DNA of 64,000 bases from Ahaetulla prasina (GCF_028640845.1 NC_080548.1:7992314-8056313); one strand, 5' to 3'; shown: positions 1-12,716, numbered from the stretch's first letter. The notes: generated by a model from the sequence alone, not told the origin. A program made the numbers and translations.

Positions 1-293
1 AATAAATTGATAGGCATTGTTCAGAAGTTCACCCTATCAGAGCAGCAATAGGTTAATAGCTACGGGAAGAGCTGCATTGCCCCAAAGGATCAATTTCTCA
101 TGATGTATTCCTGCTGGTAGAATCATCCCTTGTCATTTGGGCTGATTTACAAGATTAGTCTGCTCAAACAAGCATCATCCTAGCCAAGTGAAAATACCAT
201 GGTTTTATGGTATCTTTCTACCACTGCAATGCATTCTAAATTGTGATAATCTTGTGCAGATAGTCCTTGATTAATGATTGGAGCCATCTGGAG

Positions 294-428
294 CAGGAGT
301 CTCCAACCTTGGTAACTTTAAGCCTGGAGGACTTCAACTCCCAGAATTCCCCAGCCAGCAAAGCTGGCTGGGGCATTCTGGCAGTTGAAGTCCTCCAGGC
401 TTAAAGTTACCAAGGTTGGAGACCCCTG
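294..428. mobile_element. Palindromic hAT-like MITE, copy 1
   Basis: The 135-bp element is an almost complete inverted repeat. Its ends read CAGGAGTCTCCAACCTTGG and its reverse complement. It is flanked by a perfect 8-bp duplication, ATCTGGAG, at 286-293 and 429-436. The 8-bp target site and CAG...CTG ends are hAT features. No coding capacity. Confidence 0.9.
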
Positions 429-624
429 ATCTGGAGGGTATTTACAACCCAGATTTGAAATTTCAAAAGTCGTCCTTCATGCAATCACGTGAGCACAATT
501 CATATGTTCAGCAACTATATCTCATCTATGGCCATTTGGTCACATGGCTGCATTTTATAATGGTTTTGCTGAAAACCAGCATTCTGTTTTTCTGCAAAAT
601 AGTGTCAATAGCAAAATATTGGTC

Positions 625-775
625 TGCTTAATGACCACAGAATTCCCTTAACAACCACAGATTCACTTAACAACCACAGTGAATCACTTAATGACTGCTG
701 CAAAAATTGTCGCAAAATCAGGTCAGTCATAAGCGTGACCCATTTTACAACTGTCAAGAGTTACGACTGCGATGG
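625..775. mobile_element. Tigger-like non-autonomous DNA element, fragment
   Basis: A degenerate stretch shares the phrases TTAACAACCACAG and TCACTTAATGACTGC with the fuller copies at 2204 and 31879. Neither terminus is clear. Confidence 0.5.
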
Positions 776-2475
776 ACAGGCTCCATTATAGCATTAGTTC
801 AAGGACTATCTGTAGTTAGTCCAGAATCTTCAGTCTGCCCAAAAGAGAACAGTCAGATTAATAATTGCACAGTAAAACAATCATACTGTGCCAATATAGT
901 ACCAACTTCACTGGGTCTCTGTTCATTTCCAAGTCCAATTTAAATTTCTGGTACTAATTGCTAAACACATTCACATAAATTAAATTGTATGGATTTCATT
1001 GCATATCATGCTGTTCATAAATATTGCACTGAACATTTTGATTATAGACCTGCATATAGCTGAAATAATTAAAAATGACGCTGGTTTGATATGTGTATAT
1101 GTCTGCATGAAATAAATTTGGAAAGTGAGCATGGGGAGGGATATAAAAACTGCTTAGAAGATTGAGAGCAAGGAAGAAAAATCTTGACTGGCATATGGCA
1201 GCACATTACAAAACAACAGACACTGGGTGTTTTGAATTTTATTGTTAAATCTGGAGTATTCCTTCTGTCGAGAAGCACACTGAAATTCTGAATCTTTATT
1301 TTTGAGCTCTTTTCTTAAAGCTAACATGAGACAAAGAGATTCTCTTGCATTCTTTATTTCTAAATAGCAGTACTCATTCAAAAGAGTTTGCTTTTGAAAC
1401 TGATTTCAAAGGAGAAAATAACTTTTGTGGGTTTTTCATGTACTTCACGGGGTTGCTTTTGTGTGTATATATAATTTATTCTATTCTAAGAATCTGAAGT
1501 CTTCTTGACTTTTTCCTGAGTTTCCATCTAATCTCTAACGTATCTGGGGAACGCTGCAGCCATCACTGCTAATGAAAATCCTTTCCTGTGAGAAACTACT
1601 GAAGAATTTCTGATTCCTCAAGAGAAATTCAGAGAAGCCATTCTCTGGTTCTTTACCTACAGATTTGGTGATAATTTTACGAAGCTGTTCATGCTCAACT
1701 CTACTTCAAATATGCCTTTTTCCTGACCAGGGGGCCTTCATGCACAATGTTGCAAAGCCTCACCTCACTCACACCTACAAATGTTGATTTGATTGATTGC
1801 AATCCCCTATCCACCATCTTGTAGATTTTGACACCCCTCCACTCCTCCCCTTGAGCAAGATGGTCAAATGAAAGAGGATCTATAGAAAGTTCTACGAAAT
1901 ATACCGGCATAAAAGCCACCTTGAAGAAGCAATTCAACACCTTGCTTATCCCTGGAAGGAAAGAAGGAATGAAAAAGAAACTCAAAATAGTCCTGCCTTT
2001 ATTCTCATTGGTATAAGAAGAGATAGCTGTTTTCTTTATCTTTTTTTCAGCTTTGGATAACCTTTTCCTTAATGTCATTGACTTGAATGGGGTAATTGGG
2101 AAACATGACCATTTGGCAGGGATAACATTAATGAGAGAGCCTTAACTTTTTCTTTATCTGATAAAAGTCCGGCATACAACACTGCATATACAATTAAGAA
2201 ATACAGGTAGTCCTTGATTTACGACTTACAATTCAGCCCCAAATGTTTGCTGTTGTGAGATATTTGTTAAGTGAGTTTTGCCCCATTTTACGACCTTTCT
2301 TAAGTTAGTAACCTGGTTGTTAAGTGAATCTGGTTTTCCCATTGAGTTTGCTTGTAAGAAGGTTGCAAAAGGTGATCACATGACCTTGGGACACAACAGC
2401 AGTCATAAATATGAACCAGTTTTCAAGCATCTGAATTTTGATCCCATAATATAATATATATATAATATAAAATAT

Positions 2476-2545
<70 letters not shown>
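2476..2545 (+). repeat. (TAA)n microsatellite
   Basis: About 70 bp of nearly pure TAA repeat lies at the 5' edge of the LINE tail nested in the Tigger-like element. Confidence 0.95.
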
Positions 2546-2858
2546 GATACAAACTCAAGGTAAATCGCTTTAAACTTGATTGCAGAAAATAAGACTTCAG
2601 TAACAGAGTGGTCAACGCCTGGAATGCACTACCTGACTGTAGTTTCTTCCCCAAACCCCCAAAACTTTAAGCTTAAACTGTCTACTGTTGACCTCACCCC
2701 ATTCCTAAGAGGTCTGTAAGGGGTGTGCATAAGTGCACCTGTGTGCCTACCATCCCTGTCCTAATATTCTTTTTTTACTTACTCTTTTCATGTATTCAAA
2801 TTATGTTTATACTTTTACCTGTTATCTTATATATGATTGACAAATAAATAAATTTAAA
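2546..2858 (+). mobile_element. LINE 3' end, clade unresolved
   Basis: This resembles the 3' ends at 40811 (minus) and 57656 (plus), sharing ACCTCACCCCATTCCTAAGA and GACAAATAAATAAA. The copy at 40811 has a frame with NRIVNVWNTLPDPVV, typical of the C-terminus of a LINE polyprotein. TGATC at both edges could be a short target-site duplication. Confidence 0.6.
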
Positions 2859-3220
2859 AAAATGATCATGGGGATGCTGCAAAGGTTGGAACTGTGAAAA
2901 ACGGTGTAAGTCACATTCTTCAGTAACTTTGAATGGTCACTAAACAAACTGTTGTAAACCGAGGACTACCTGTAATAATATCTGTAACCAGAAAAGGAAG
3001 ATGTTTGTTGCACTGAAGTAGAAATACAGAGAAAAAGCTAAAGAATAGACTTGTGCAAGGAGCAATTTGTCTGATGTAGTAATTAAGAGGTCTCTGAGCA
3101 CCAAGCAAATTAAGATTGGACTGAATTCTTAGATATAACATTAATATATCCTGGAAAATACATTCTGGATTGATTTGTCATTTTGGCAGGTTACTAGGAT
3201 TTAGCAAGACTGCTGCCCTA

Positions 3221-3625
<405 letters not shown>

Positions 3626-4274
3626 TCATTCTTCCCCAAAGTACATCTTGCAGAATTCTCAAGGTTTCAGAACCAGGAACCTTCATAGACAATATTGTAC
3701 AATGTGGTAGGTGCCAAAAGAAGATCAGTATTACTCCTAGTGATTGAACAAGACCCTGCAATATCCTTGTGAACGTTTTCAGAAGTGGTTTTATCTTGCC
3801 TTCTTCATCCCAGGGCTGAGAGAGCCGTACTGGACTAAATTCATCAGGTGGCTTCATATCTAAGGTAGGGTTAGAAATGACAGTCTTCCAGTTTCTAGGC
3901 CAGTATCTTTAACCACTATATCAACCTGGTTCTCATATATGTAATGCTTCTTAAATACCATTTAGGAGCATTTTGTGCCCCTGAGAACCCAGGACTATTA
4001 TACCGCCAGCCCTGATTTAGAAATAAAAGATGAAACATCACCAGAAAGCACACTGAGAGGGCCTAGACAGCTACTTTGGTTGTATTTGGTAATTTACTTT
4101 CTAAAAAAATGCCTTTTTCCCTGGCTTCCTAATAACTGAATAAAGGCTATTCCAATATACCTCTTGACTATTCTATTGCTATAATTCTGATGGGGGGGGC
4201 TCTGCTTCTGGGTAATAGGTGTTTTTCTCTTTGCAGGTAATGGATCTAAAGTGGGCAATCCTGCTTGATATCCT

Positions 4275-4553
4275 GAGCCTCTGTGGCTCAGATTGGTAAA
4301 ACAGTCTGTTATTAACAGCAGCTGCTTGCAATTACTGCAGGTTCAAGTCCCACCAGGCCCAAGGTTGACTCAGCCTTCCATCCTTTATAAGGTAGGTAAA
4401 ATGAGGACCCAGATTGTTGGGGGCAATAAGTTGACTTTGTATATAAATATACAAATAGGATGAAGACTATTGCTAACATAGTGTAAGCCGCCCTGAGTCT
4501 TCGGAGAAGGGCGGGATATAAATGCAAATTAAAATAAAATAAAATAAATAAAA
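4275..4553 (+). mobile_element. tRNA-derived SINE with CR1-like tail
   Basis: The head carries a tRNA-like A box (TGGCTCAGATTGGTAA) and B box (GGTTCAAGTCC). The tail reads CCGCCCTGAGTCTTCGGAGA and a short poly(AAAAT) end, as in the CR1 3' ends elsewhere in the window. The head is not a functional tRNA gene. Confidence 0.75.
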
Positions 4554-4756
4554 TTTACTTTGCTTTACTTTATTGTACTTCACTTTAGGCTATCTATGAT
4601 TAAAGTACATGGGTGAAGCATAAACAGCAACTGGATTGCTAATTTAATGCCATCACCAAATACATTATCACTTGCTTTGAAAGAAGGGGGGATACAGAAA
4701 GATGTGGTGAAAAATTGTCATTTGAAGGGCAGCAAATTGATTTGTAGCAAGATGTC

Positions 4757-5051
4757 CAGTGGTGGGATTCAAAAATTTTTACTACTGGTTCTGTGGGCAT
4801 GACTTGGTGGGCGTGGCATGGCTTGGTGGGTGTGGCAGAGGAAAAATACTGTAAAATCTCCATTCCTACCCCACTCTAGGGGAAGATTGCTGGAAAATCC
4901 CCATTTCCTCCCGATCAACTGGGACTTGGGAGGCAGAGAATAGATAGGGGCTGGGCCAGCCAGAGGTGGTATTTTCTGGTTTTCTGAACTACTCAAAATT
5001 TCCACTACTGGTTCTCCAGAACTGGTCAGAACATGCTGAAACCAACCTCTG
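4757..5051 (+). mobile_element. hAT-like MITE of the CAGTGGTGGGATTC group
   Basis: The 295-bp element starts CAGTGGTGGGATTC and ends CCTCTG, with a perfect 8-bp duplication AAGATGTC at 4749-4756 and 5052-5059. The interior has TACTACTGGTTCTGTGGGC and tandem GGCGTGGCATGGCTTGG-like phrases shared with the copies at 7710, 8445 and 31062. Confidence 0.88.
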
Positions 5052-5199
5052 AAGATGTCCCTTGCCTGGATGTTGGATCAAAGAAAACCAGCCACTCATA
5101 CTTTGCCTACATCTTTCCTCCAGTACCATTAGCTAGTCATTTGGATTTTGCATGTTGGATTTAACTGGGACAATTAGATAGGACAATTTCCCCACTACT

Positions 5200-5254
5200 G
5201 AGAAGGAGACAGAGAAGAAGAAGAAAAAAGAGAAGAAAGAAGGAGAAGAAGAAG
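5200..5254 (+). repeat. Purine-rich GAA/GAGAA tract
   Basis: This is a run of about 55 almost purely purine bases, mostly GAAGAA and GAGAA. Confidence 0.85.
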
Positions 5255-5718
5255 CCTACACTGAATCTAAGACTTAAGAAAAAGTGCTCACCAACTTGCA
5301 TTGGAAGGGATATAGCATTCATTAAAAAACTCATTACATTTTATGACCAAATTTAAAAATGGATCATCAGCTTCTGGATCAACTGTTATTTTTGACTTTG
5401 AAATGGTCTTGCATGCAATTATTTTTATTATGATAATTATTTATTTAACAGAACTAACTAAAGCAAGTATAGAATAATGTATTAAAACAGAACAATGTCT
5501 ATGTTTGTAAAAAATGGAAAAATATCATTGGCATATTTAAAGTTGCACAGAAAGTAATGTTTGTTACCAATATGGCTCTTAGATAAAACAACTGGGTTAG
5601 ATAGGAGTCAAATATTCTTACTTTCAATGCTAATATCAATCAAAACCCATAATTATAATCAAAGAAAAAAGGCCATTTCAAAAAAGCATTTTAGGAAGAA
5701 ATATATATGAATAAATTT

Positions 5719-5908
5719 CAGTGGTGGGCTGCTATGGGTTCACCCTGGTTCGGGAGAACAGGTAGGAGCGGCGGCAGAATGCTCCGCTCACTAACCTGGA
5801 CATCATCAAATATGCTCTGTGCATACGCAGAAGCTTCTGAAAATGTGCAGAAGTGGCACGTGTGCGAGTGAGCAAACTGGTATCAAAGGTAAGTGATACC
5901 CATCACTG
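5719..5908 (+). mobile_element. hAT-like element starting CAGTGGTGGGCTGC
   Basis: The 190-bp element ends CCCATCACTG. Flanks ATAAATTT (5711-5718) and ATACATTT (5909-5916) match at 7 of 8 bases, as expected for a hAT duplication with one later change. Confidence 0.75.
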
Positions 5909-5965
5909 ATACATTTGTGTGAATGTATTCATGTTAAAGTGGGATTAGAACCCAAAATGCTTTAT

Positions 5966-6475
5966 AATAGAATAAAATAGAATAGAATTTTTTATTGGCC
6001 AAGTGTGATTGGACACACAAGGAATTTGTCTTGGTGCATATGCTCTCAGTGTACATAAAAGAAAAGATACCTTCATCAAGGTAAAACATTTACAACACAA
6101 ATGATGGTCAATATATCAATATAAATCATAAGGATTACCAGCAACAAAGTTACAGTCATACAGTCATAAGTGGAAAGAGATTGGTGATGGGAACGATGAG
6201 AAGATTAATAGTAGTGCAGATTTAGTAAATAGTTTGACAGTGTTGAGGGAATTATTTGTTTAGCAGAGTGATGGCCTTCGGGAAAAAACTGTTCTTGTGT
6301 CTAGTTGTTCTGGTGTGCAGTGCTCTATAGCGTGGTTTTGAGGGTAGGAGTTGAAACAGTTTATGTCCAGGATGTGAGGGATCTGTAAATATTTATAAGA
6401 GACAGTTAAGTTTTTTGGCAGGGAGATGATCATAGTGAAGAGGCCTTCCACCTCATTATTCTCGGCCAAACTCAT
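5966..6475 (-). mobile_element. LINE 3' fragment (CR1-like) with AATAG tail
   Basis: The plus strand begins with AATAG repeats, then TTTATTGGCCAAGTGTGATT, the reverse complement of the tail seen at 16110-16270. The copy therefore points leftward. Snake CR1 elements that run into AATAG microsatellites are known. Confidence 0.6.
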
Positions 6476-6989
6476 GTAATTAATCTTTTTTTGAAACAAA
6501 CATATAAAATGGAAAAGTTTGGATCCAGAATGTTCTGGTTCTGGAACAGGCTAAATTGAGAGTTCCAGGACTGGTCTGTGCATTCTTGGAAGGGTATCAT
6601 CTGGAACACGAAGGAAGAAATGGATTTCTGGAGGTAAAATAAAAATTTCAAGGAGAAAAATGAAACATTCCAGATAACTATTATATGCACATAACTATTT
6701 ACAACATCCCTGCTTTAAAATGTCACTATTATGAATACTTCCCAATTATCTGCAGGAAGTCAGAAGAGCCTTGAAAGAAGATAGAATTCATATCCAATTG
6801 CTGGTTCAAGATTTAGAATGTGAAAGTTTTACCAAAGGAATTCTAGAAAAGGTGAGGTGGGACTATCTGAACTGCTGTCTCCCCAATGTTACCTTTGTTT
6901 TCTTCTACTCTGTTAGCTTTTGTTAAACAAAACCTTGTAAGTCAAAATGTTTTCTCTTTAAAATAAAAAAAATCTAAAAATATCATTCA

Positions 6990-7244
<255 letters not shown>

Positions 7245-7709
7245 CTATTTCAGATGTCTTTGTCTTTGGGTTGAGTGACTATCAGGACCGCTGAAGAGAG
7301 AGCTGATGGATGGGCACAGGATTGATATGCTGAGGATTCGATGTACCGCATCTAGAACATCTTTAAAAAGATGAATAGAGGGTGCCAAATCCATTGCTAG
7401 ACAGATTGAATTATGTTCAACTAAGTCAGGCATAGCAAGTGGTTCATAGATTGCATGTTAATCCAAGCCCCTCACCAAATGGGCGAATTCTTTATTTGAA
7501 GTTTAAAAGGAAGTCGTAATATACTGAAATAGGGTTTTGGAATGGAGGCAATATCTGCAGGGAGGCAAACCTCACGAAGGAAGCCTGGGGATTGATCTTA
7601 GCCAGTTCTTAGTCCACATTTGTCCACCCTCCACGTTAAACTAACAAGATAGCTTCACCTAGTATTGTGTCAAAATTTATCAAACTAGGTTTTTTCACAC
7701 CAACTGGGG

Positions 7710-7952
7710 CAGTGGTGAAACCCAATTTTTTTTTACTACCGGTTCTGTGAACTTGGCTTGGTGGGCATGGCAGGGGAAGGATACTGCAAAATCTCCATTC
7801 CCACCCACTCCAGGGGAAGGATACCGCAAAATCCCCATTCTCTCCCCAGTCTGGGACCAGCCAGAGGTGGTATTTGCCGGTTCTCCAAACTACTCAAAAT
7901 TTCCGCTACCGGTTCTCCAGAACCTGTCAGAACTTGCTGGATTTCAACCCTG
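7710..7952 (+). mobile_element. hAT-like MITE of the CAGTGGTGAAA group
   Basis: The 243-bp element starts CAGTGGTGAAACCC and ends TTTCAACCCTG, with a perfect duplication AACTGGGG at 7702-7709 and 7953-7960. It shares its interior with the copy at 4757. The short open frames across it are not genes. Confidence 0.88.
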
Positions 7953-8444
7953 AACTGGGGATGGGGTGGTGGGTCCATGAAGGAGGGTGGTCAAAAAATC
8001 AATATGGTGGCCACAACTACACACTGGAAGCCCTGCCCTTTTTAATATGTGTTACAAATCAAAAGGGGCCATGGACTTGATCTTATGATCATTGCTGTGG
8101 CCATCATTTGCCTTTTTTAAGCCTCTCCATGGATGTCCCTCCCAAACAGATAAATTCTATTCTAGGGAGCATGGAACAATTTCATTTCCCATCATGTACT
8201 ACCAATATGATAACAAGGAAACATAAGGAGGTTATGCCTTCCTGTTCTCAATTCCTAGATCTGGGTCAATTTTCCATCTTCAGTTGTATATGTATAATGG
8301 GCAGAAGAAATAACCTTGAGGGACAGAAGAAGAGCCATGGGAAAAACAAAGGGTGGCTAAAAGAAATTTGAGTCCAAGTGGAATTGTAATCTGAGAAAGT
8401 ATGTGTCTCAGGCTTGACCTTCCCTAGTTCTCATGAAGATGAAG

Positions 8445-8691
8445 CAGAGGTGGGTTTCAGCTGGTTCTGACAAGTACTGGAGAACTAGCAGTGGAAATTT
8501 TGAGTAGTTCAGAGAACCGGTAGTAAAAATTCTGACTGGCTTCGCCCTCATCTATTCTCTGCCTTCCAAATCTCAGCAATTGGGAGGGAATGGAGATTGT
8601 ACAGTATCCTTCCCCTGCCATGCCCACCAAGCCACGCCCACCAAGCCACGCCCACAGAACTGGTAGTAAAAAAATTTAAATGCCACTATTG
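8445..8691 (-). mobile_element. hAT-like MITE of the same group, degenerate
   Basis: This copy is inverted relative to 4757 and 7710, sharing GCCACGCCCACAGAAC and GGTAGTAAAA. The flanks AGATGAAG and AGATATTC match only partly, so it is older or has a damaged end. Confidence 0.7.
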
Positions 8692-9324
8692 AGATATTCA
8701 GACTTGTACGATTCTGTTCCTGAAGCCTTATAATAAAAATAGTATTAACATTCATAACTTTGGTTTCCTAATCAGATACCTTGAAGGGCTCACAATATCT
8801 AGGACCACTTCTTGGACTATAATGGACTTCTAGCTCCCTTCAATACAGTCCACATCAGAGCCTAGAGGACTATATTTTTAACCCACCCTGACATTTGACA
8901 GTGCAGATTCCCTTCATTACATGCATTTTTTCACTGCTGATTCTATTGCGTTCTAATTTCATACCCCCTGATGTCTGTTTAAATGAAACTCCTTCTCAAT
9001 TATTTAAAAAGGGGAACATCTGGATAAAGGAAGATGGGAAATCCCTAGTCAGTCCATTTTGTAGGGACACGGTAGCAGTTTATCAAAACTTGATTGCTTC
9101 TGTCTTTCGGAATGTGACACAACAATATTTATACCTTTCTACTATCATTTTTTTTTTCAGCAAGGAAGGAAACATGCTGTCAAAGGCTATTTCTTATTCA
9201 GGAGGTGCAGCCAGAAAATCAGGCATACTGATTAAATTAAGTGCCTTGTTTCTAAAAAGAGGCAGTAAAAACAAACTCATGAAAATTTGTGGTTTTTTTA
9301 ATTTAGGTCTTTTACAATCAAAAG

Positions 9325-10050
9325 AATATAGAATAACAATGTTGGAAGGGACCTTGGAGGTATTCTAGTCCAACCCCTTGCTCAAGCAGGAGGCCCTATG
9401 TCATTCAGACAAATTGTCTTAAAAACCTCCAGTGATGGAGCAACCACAACTGGAGGCAAGCCATTTCATTTGTTCAGTATCAAGAAATTTCTCCTTAGTT
9501 CTAGGTTGGGTCTCTCTTTAATGATCTTTTACCTGTTACTTCATACTGCCCTCAGATGCTTTGAAGAACAGGTCAACTCCCTCTTTTCTGTGACAGACCC
9601 TCAAGTGGGTCTGTGATAATTCGCCATGCCCAACTGCTACATGGCCAACTCGCTGCAGGACAAGAATTACACTAATATGAAAGAAGTAGTGGAACAGAAT
9701 CATTAAAGAAAGGATGCAAAAGGAGGGACAAAGCGAAATGTGAACGGCAAAAATTAAAATATTTTATAATTTATTTTAATTAATTAAATAGAATTATTAA
9801 ATTGTCCCACAGTGAGTGGTCCCATGGTGAGTTGGCCACAGCAAGTTGGCTATGGCAAGTTGTCCCATTTCACCCTCAAATACTGGAAGACTGCTATCCC
9901 TAGTCCTTCTCTTTGTTAGTCTAGACTAGTTCCCTCAATCATTCATCATATGGCTTAGCCTCCAGGCCCCTTATCATCTTTGTTGCTCTTTTCTGCACTC
10001 TTTCTAGAATCTCCACATTTTTTTATATCATGGTGAGTAGAACTGGGTTC
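9325..10050 (-). mobile_element. CR1 fragment split by a DNA element
   Basis: GTTGGAAGGGACCTTGGAGG and CTAGTCCAACCCC mark the reverse complement of a CR1-type 3' region. The match continues past the 267-bp insertion at 9605-9871 with GGCCCCTTATCATCTTTG. This is a non-coding remnant. Confidence 0.65.
9605..9871. mobile_element. Unclassified non-autonomous DNA element, 267 bp
   Basis: It is inserted in CR1 with a perfect 8-bp duplication ACCCTCAA at 9597-9604 and 9872-9879. Its ends carry inverted, imperfect repeats of the phrase GCCATGCCCAACT / GGCCAACTCGC, seen inverted on the right as GTGAGTTGGCC and GGCTATGGCAAG. The interior is AT-rich. It is probably a hAT-type MITE judging from the 8-bp site, but the family is not recognised. 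Confidence 0.65.
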
Positions 10051-10589
10051 ACCAGTCCATGTTTTAATTCCACAACATTACAAATGAAAAGACAATTTAG
10101 ATTTCTTTCTGTACATCAATATATTTTACTTAAAAATAATATTTAACATCATGTGATGCTTAAAAAATAGCTGGACATTGTGTAAAAGGAAAAGAAGAAT
10201 GGGCAAAATTGAAGCAGAGTGGGGACAACCATTCCAGTTCTGAGGCTATTGTTCCCCCTTTCTGCTACCTTCTTTTCTTTCCCCAAAACAGGAGATTATA
10301 AAAAAGGTAAATAGGAATGATAGAAGTGATATTATTCATAGGAGTTTTAAAATTAAACCATGAGGCACGTGTAATTTGATTCTGAGGAAACTGCAGGATC
10401 AGGAATATCTGTAAAATGTGGTAAAAAGAAACTCAGGATTATGAGGGTGGAATCTAAACTCTGCCTTTTTGTGCATTGCACATTAAAAAAATGGACACAA
10501 CTTCAATCACATCACAGTCGTTGCCATCTTTTTTTGACCATACTCTGTGGACATCCCTGTGCAGGTGACTGTTCTCTTTTATCGTTCAA

Positions 10590-10685
10590 TGAAAGTTGTT
10601 TTAATTTTTGATTGGGAGTCACCCAGAGTTTATTATAAGATGGGCAGCTATATCAATATTTTAAATAAACAAAGAATAAAATAAA
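10590..10685 (+). mobile_element. LINE/SINE 3' tail remnant
   Basis: TCACCCAGAGTTTATTATAA and GATGGGCAGCTATAT are typical of squamate LINE-derived tails. No head or coding part is visible. Confidence 0.4.
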
Positions 10686-11426
10686 ACCTGTCAGCATCCT
10701 TCCTGGCTTCCTAAGTTTCTTGAAATCTCAAGAGAGAGGCCAGGGAGAATTCCTCCTCTTTTATTTCAAATTTGTGCAGCCAGGTTCCCTTCAGAATGAT
10801 AAAATAACGAATAATGGAAACATCAATACCAGGAAAAGCACCATGTATACCAACTCAAATGACAAAACAAGCTTTAAAAAAGTATTAAGAGAAACATTAC
10901 TTCTGCTTTCTTCCCCTTATTCCCCAGAGAATTCAGAATTTATTTAAAATTCCTCTCTTAATGGGAATATTTTGTAGCTTACTACATATTGGATGTCAAA
11001 TTTTACTCCTGCACTGATTGTATTGTGCAATTCAATGCGAGTGTATGTTCAATGTCATGTCTATTGTGGATCAATGGTTTGAAAGTCACTAGGGGTTTAC
11101 TGCGTGTGGGGAAAGTGACTCGCAAGACCTCGTCTTTTAAGCTGATCTGTCACTTGTTCCTTTACTCAAAAACAGGCAGGGGTTTTTATACTAACACTGA
11201 TTCAGCTGTTTTATGCTAATATTGATTCAAGTATTTCCATGTTCATGGAACAGAGGTCTGCATTCAGACAAAATAAAAATGTTCTGATGAAGTGCAAATA
11301 AGCAGGAGGCCACCTGCTTAACTGAGTGGAACAAAATGTTGATGGGCTGAACAGGGGAAAAGTGTTCACAGAAGACAACACAAACAGAAAAGAACATAGG
11401 ACAGATTTGTTACAGTATAACTAGAA

Positions 11427-11561
11427 CAGGGGTCTCCAACCTTGGTCCCTTTAAGACTTGTGGACTCCAACTCTCAGAGTTCCTCAGCCAGCTTTGCTGG
11501 CTGAGGGACTCTGGGAGTTGAAGTCCACAAGTCTTAAAGGGACCAAGGTTGGAGACCCCTG
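11427..11561. mobile_element. Palindromic hAT-like MITE, copy 2
   Basis: A 135-bp near-perfect inverted repeat with CAGGGGTCTCC ends and a perfect duplication AACTAGAA at 11419-11426 and 11562-11569. It differs from copy 1 by few changes, so both are fairly young. Confidence 0.92.
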
Positions 11562-11765
11562 AACTAGAAGACAAAGATATATTAAAACATGATCTCAACT
11601 GGAAATAACATTTTTTGGTGAACACTAGCTTGGTTCATATGAAACACCAAGCCCTAAAACACAATTGCCACATTCATACAAATGTAGATCAATACATCAA
11701 GGATATTATGCATATAACAGGTTGGTGTGGTTCACACAGCATGCTAAAATTGGTTAACCCAACGA

Positions 11766-11935
11766 TGCTTTTTTTCAAGAGACAGCTGGATTTCTTTGAT
11801 TTTCCTTGAAGACGTTTTGCTTCTTGTCCAAGAAGCTTCTTCAGTACTGAAGAAACTTCTTGGCTGAGAAGTAAAACCTCTTTAAGAAAAAAACAAAGAA
11901 AGTCCAGTTGCCTCTTGAAAAAAGCACCTTTGGAA
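11766..11935 (-). mobile_element. Penelope-like tail fragment, left part
   Basis: TTGAAGACGTTTTGCTTCTT and AAGAAGCTTCTTCAG are phrases shared with 57240-57655. The sequence resumes at 13039 with CAACCATGACCTGGATGACTG, so one fragment was split by the 1,095-bp element. The Penelope assignment is from recalled sequence and tentative. Confidence 0.5.
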
Positions 11936-12321
11936 CAGGGGTGAAATCTAAAAATTTTCCCTACCAGTTCTGTGGGCGTGGCTTGGTGGTCAGATGACTG
12001 GGTGGGCATGGCCAATAACAATAAATAATAAAAATAATTAACAAAGTATAAAAAACAATAAGAGGTACCAAAAACCAACTTTCACACTTTACACACACAC
12101 AATACAACACAACTGACTCACACACAATGTAAAAGCAGCTGCACTTCACACTTCACACAGCCACAAAAAGCTCAAAAACCAACTTGCACACTTTACACAC
12201 ACACAACTGACACACACACACACACACACAATGCCACATACAGCTTTCTGAGATTTTGTGTGTTTGTGTAGTTAGAATGAAACACTACAGAAACACACCA
12301 AATCTCAGAAAGCTGCGCAAA

Positions 12322-12506
12322 TATTTTATTATTTTATTTTATTTTATTTTATTTTATTATTTTATTTTATTTTATTTTATTTTATTTTATTTATTTTATT
12401 TTATTTTATTTTATTTTATTTTATTTTATTTTATTTTATTTTATTTTATTTTATTTTATTTTATTTTATTTTATTTTATTTTATTTTATTTTATTTTATT
12501 TTATTT
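12322..12506 (+). repeat. (TTTTA)n microsatellite
   Basis: About 185 bp of nearly uninterrupted TTTTA units. The open frame that reads through it as repeated FILFY is an artefact. Confidence 0.97.
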
Positions 12507-12674
12507 TGGACTTCAAATCCCAGAGTTCCTCAGCCGGCAAAGCCAGCCAGTTGATCACCGAGGAAATAGATTAGTTGAGTGATTGATTCTGTCTGGCTGA
12601 AAGTGAAACTAGAGCTTTCGGCTGGAAAAAGAGCCATGCGTTCATCAGTAATCAGGTAAGTGCCTTAGAATCTC

Positions 12675-12716
12675 TACTCTTACTTGTAGAAAACATGTTT
12701 TCTACAAGTAAGAGTA
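12675..12716. repeat. Perfect 42-bp palindrome
   Basis: Two 21-base arms around ACATGT are exact reverse complements with no spacer. The first mismatch is just outside, at 12674/12717. It lies inside the 1,095-bp hAT-like element. Confidence 0.95.

Larger units (their letters stand above)
2204..2972 (+). mobile_element. Tigger-like non-autonomous element with a nested LINE tail
   Basis: The ends read CAGGTAGTCCTTGATTTACG and, at the right, the inverted equivalent finishing GGACTACCTG. TA dinucleotides at 2202-2203 and 2973-2974 fit a Tc1/mariner-type target site. The internal sequence breaks at about 2443 and resumes at about 2860, and the material between is a foreign LINE 3' end plus a (TAA)n tract. 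Confidence 0.7.

Noticed and set aside
4280..4370. Possible tRNA gene (A and B box present)
   Set aside because: It lacks a believable cloverleaf and anticodon arm and is followed by a LINE-like tail, so it is a SINE head. The same applies at 54930, 61421 and 63465.
8895..9368. 157-codon open frame on the plus strand
   Set aside because: No family resemblance, it ends in CR1 sequence, and it starts in plain intron. Most likely chance.
12256..12582. 108-codon open frame with repeated FILFY
   Set aside because: It is the translation of the TTTTA microsatellite and has no independent support.
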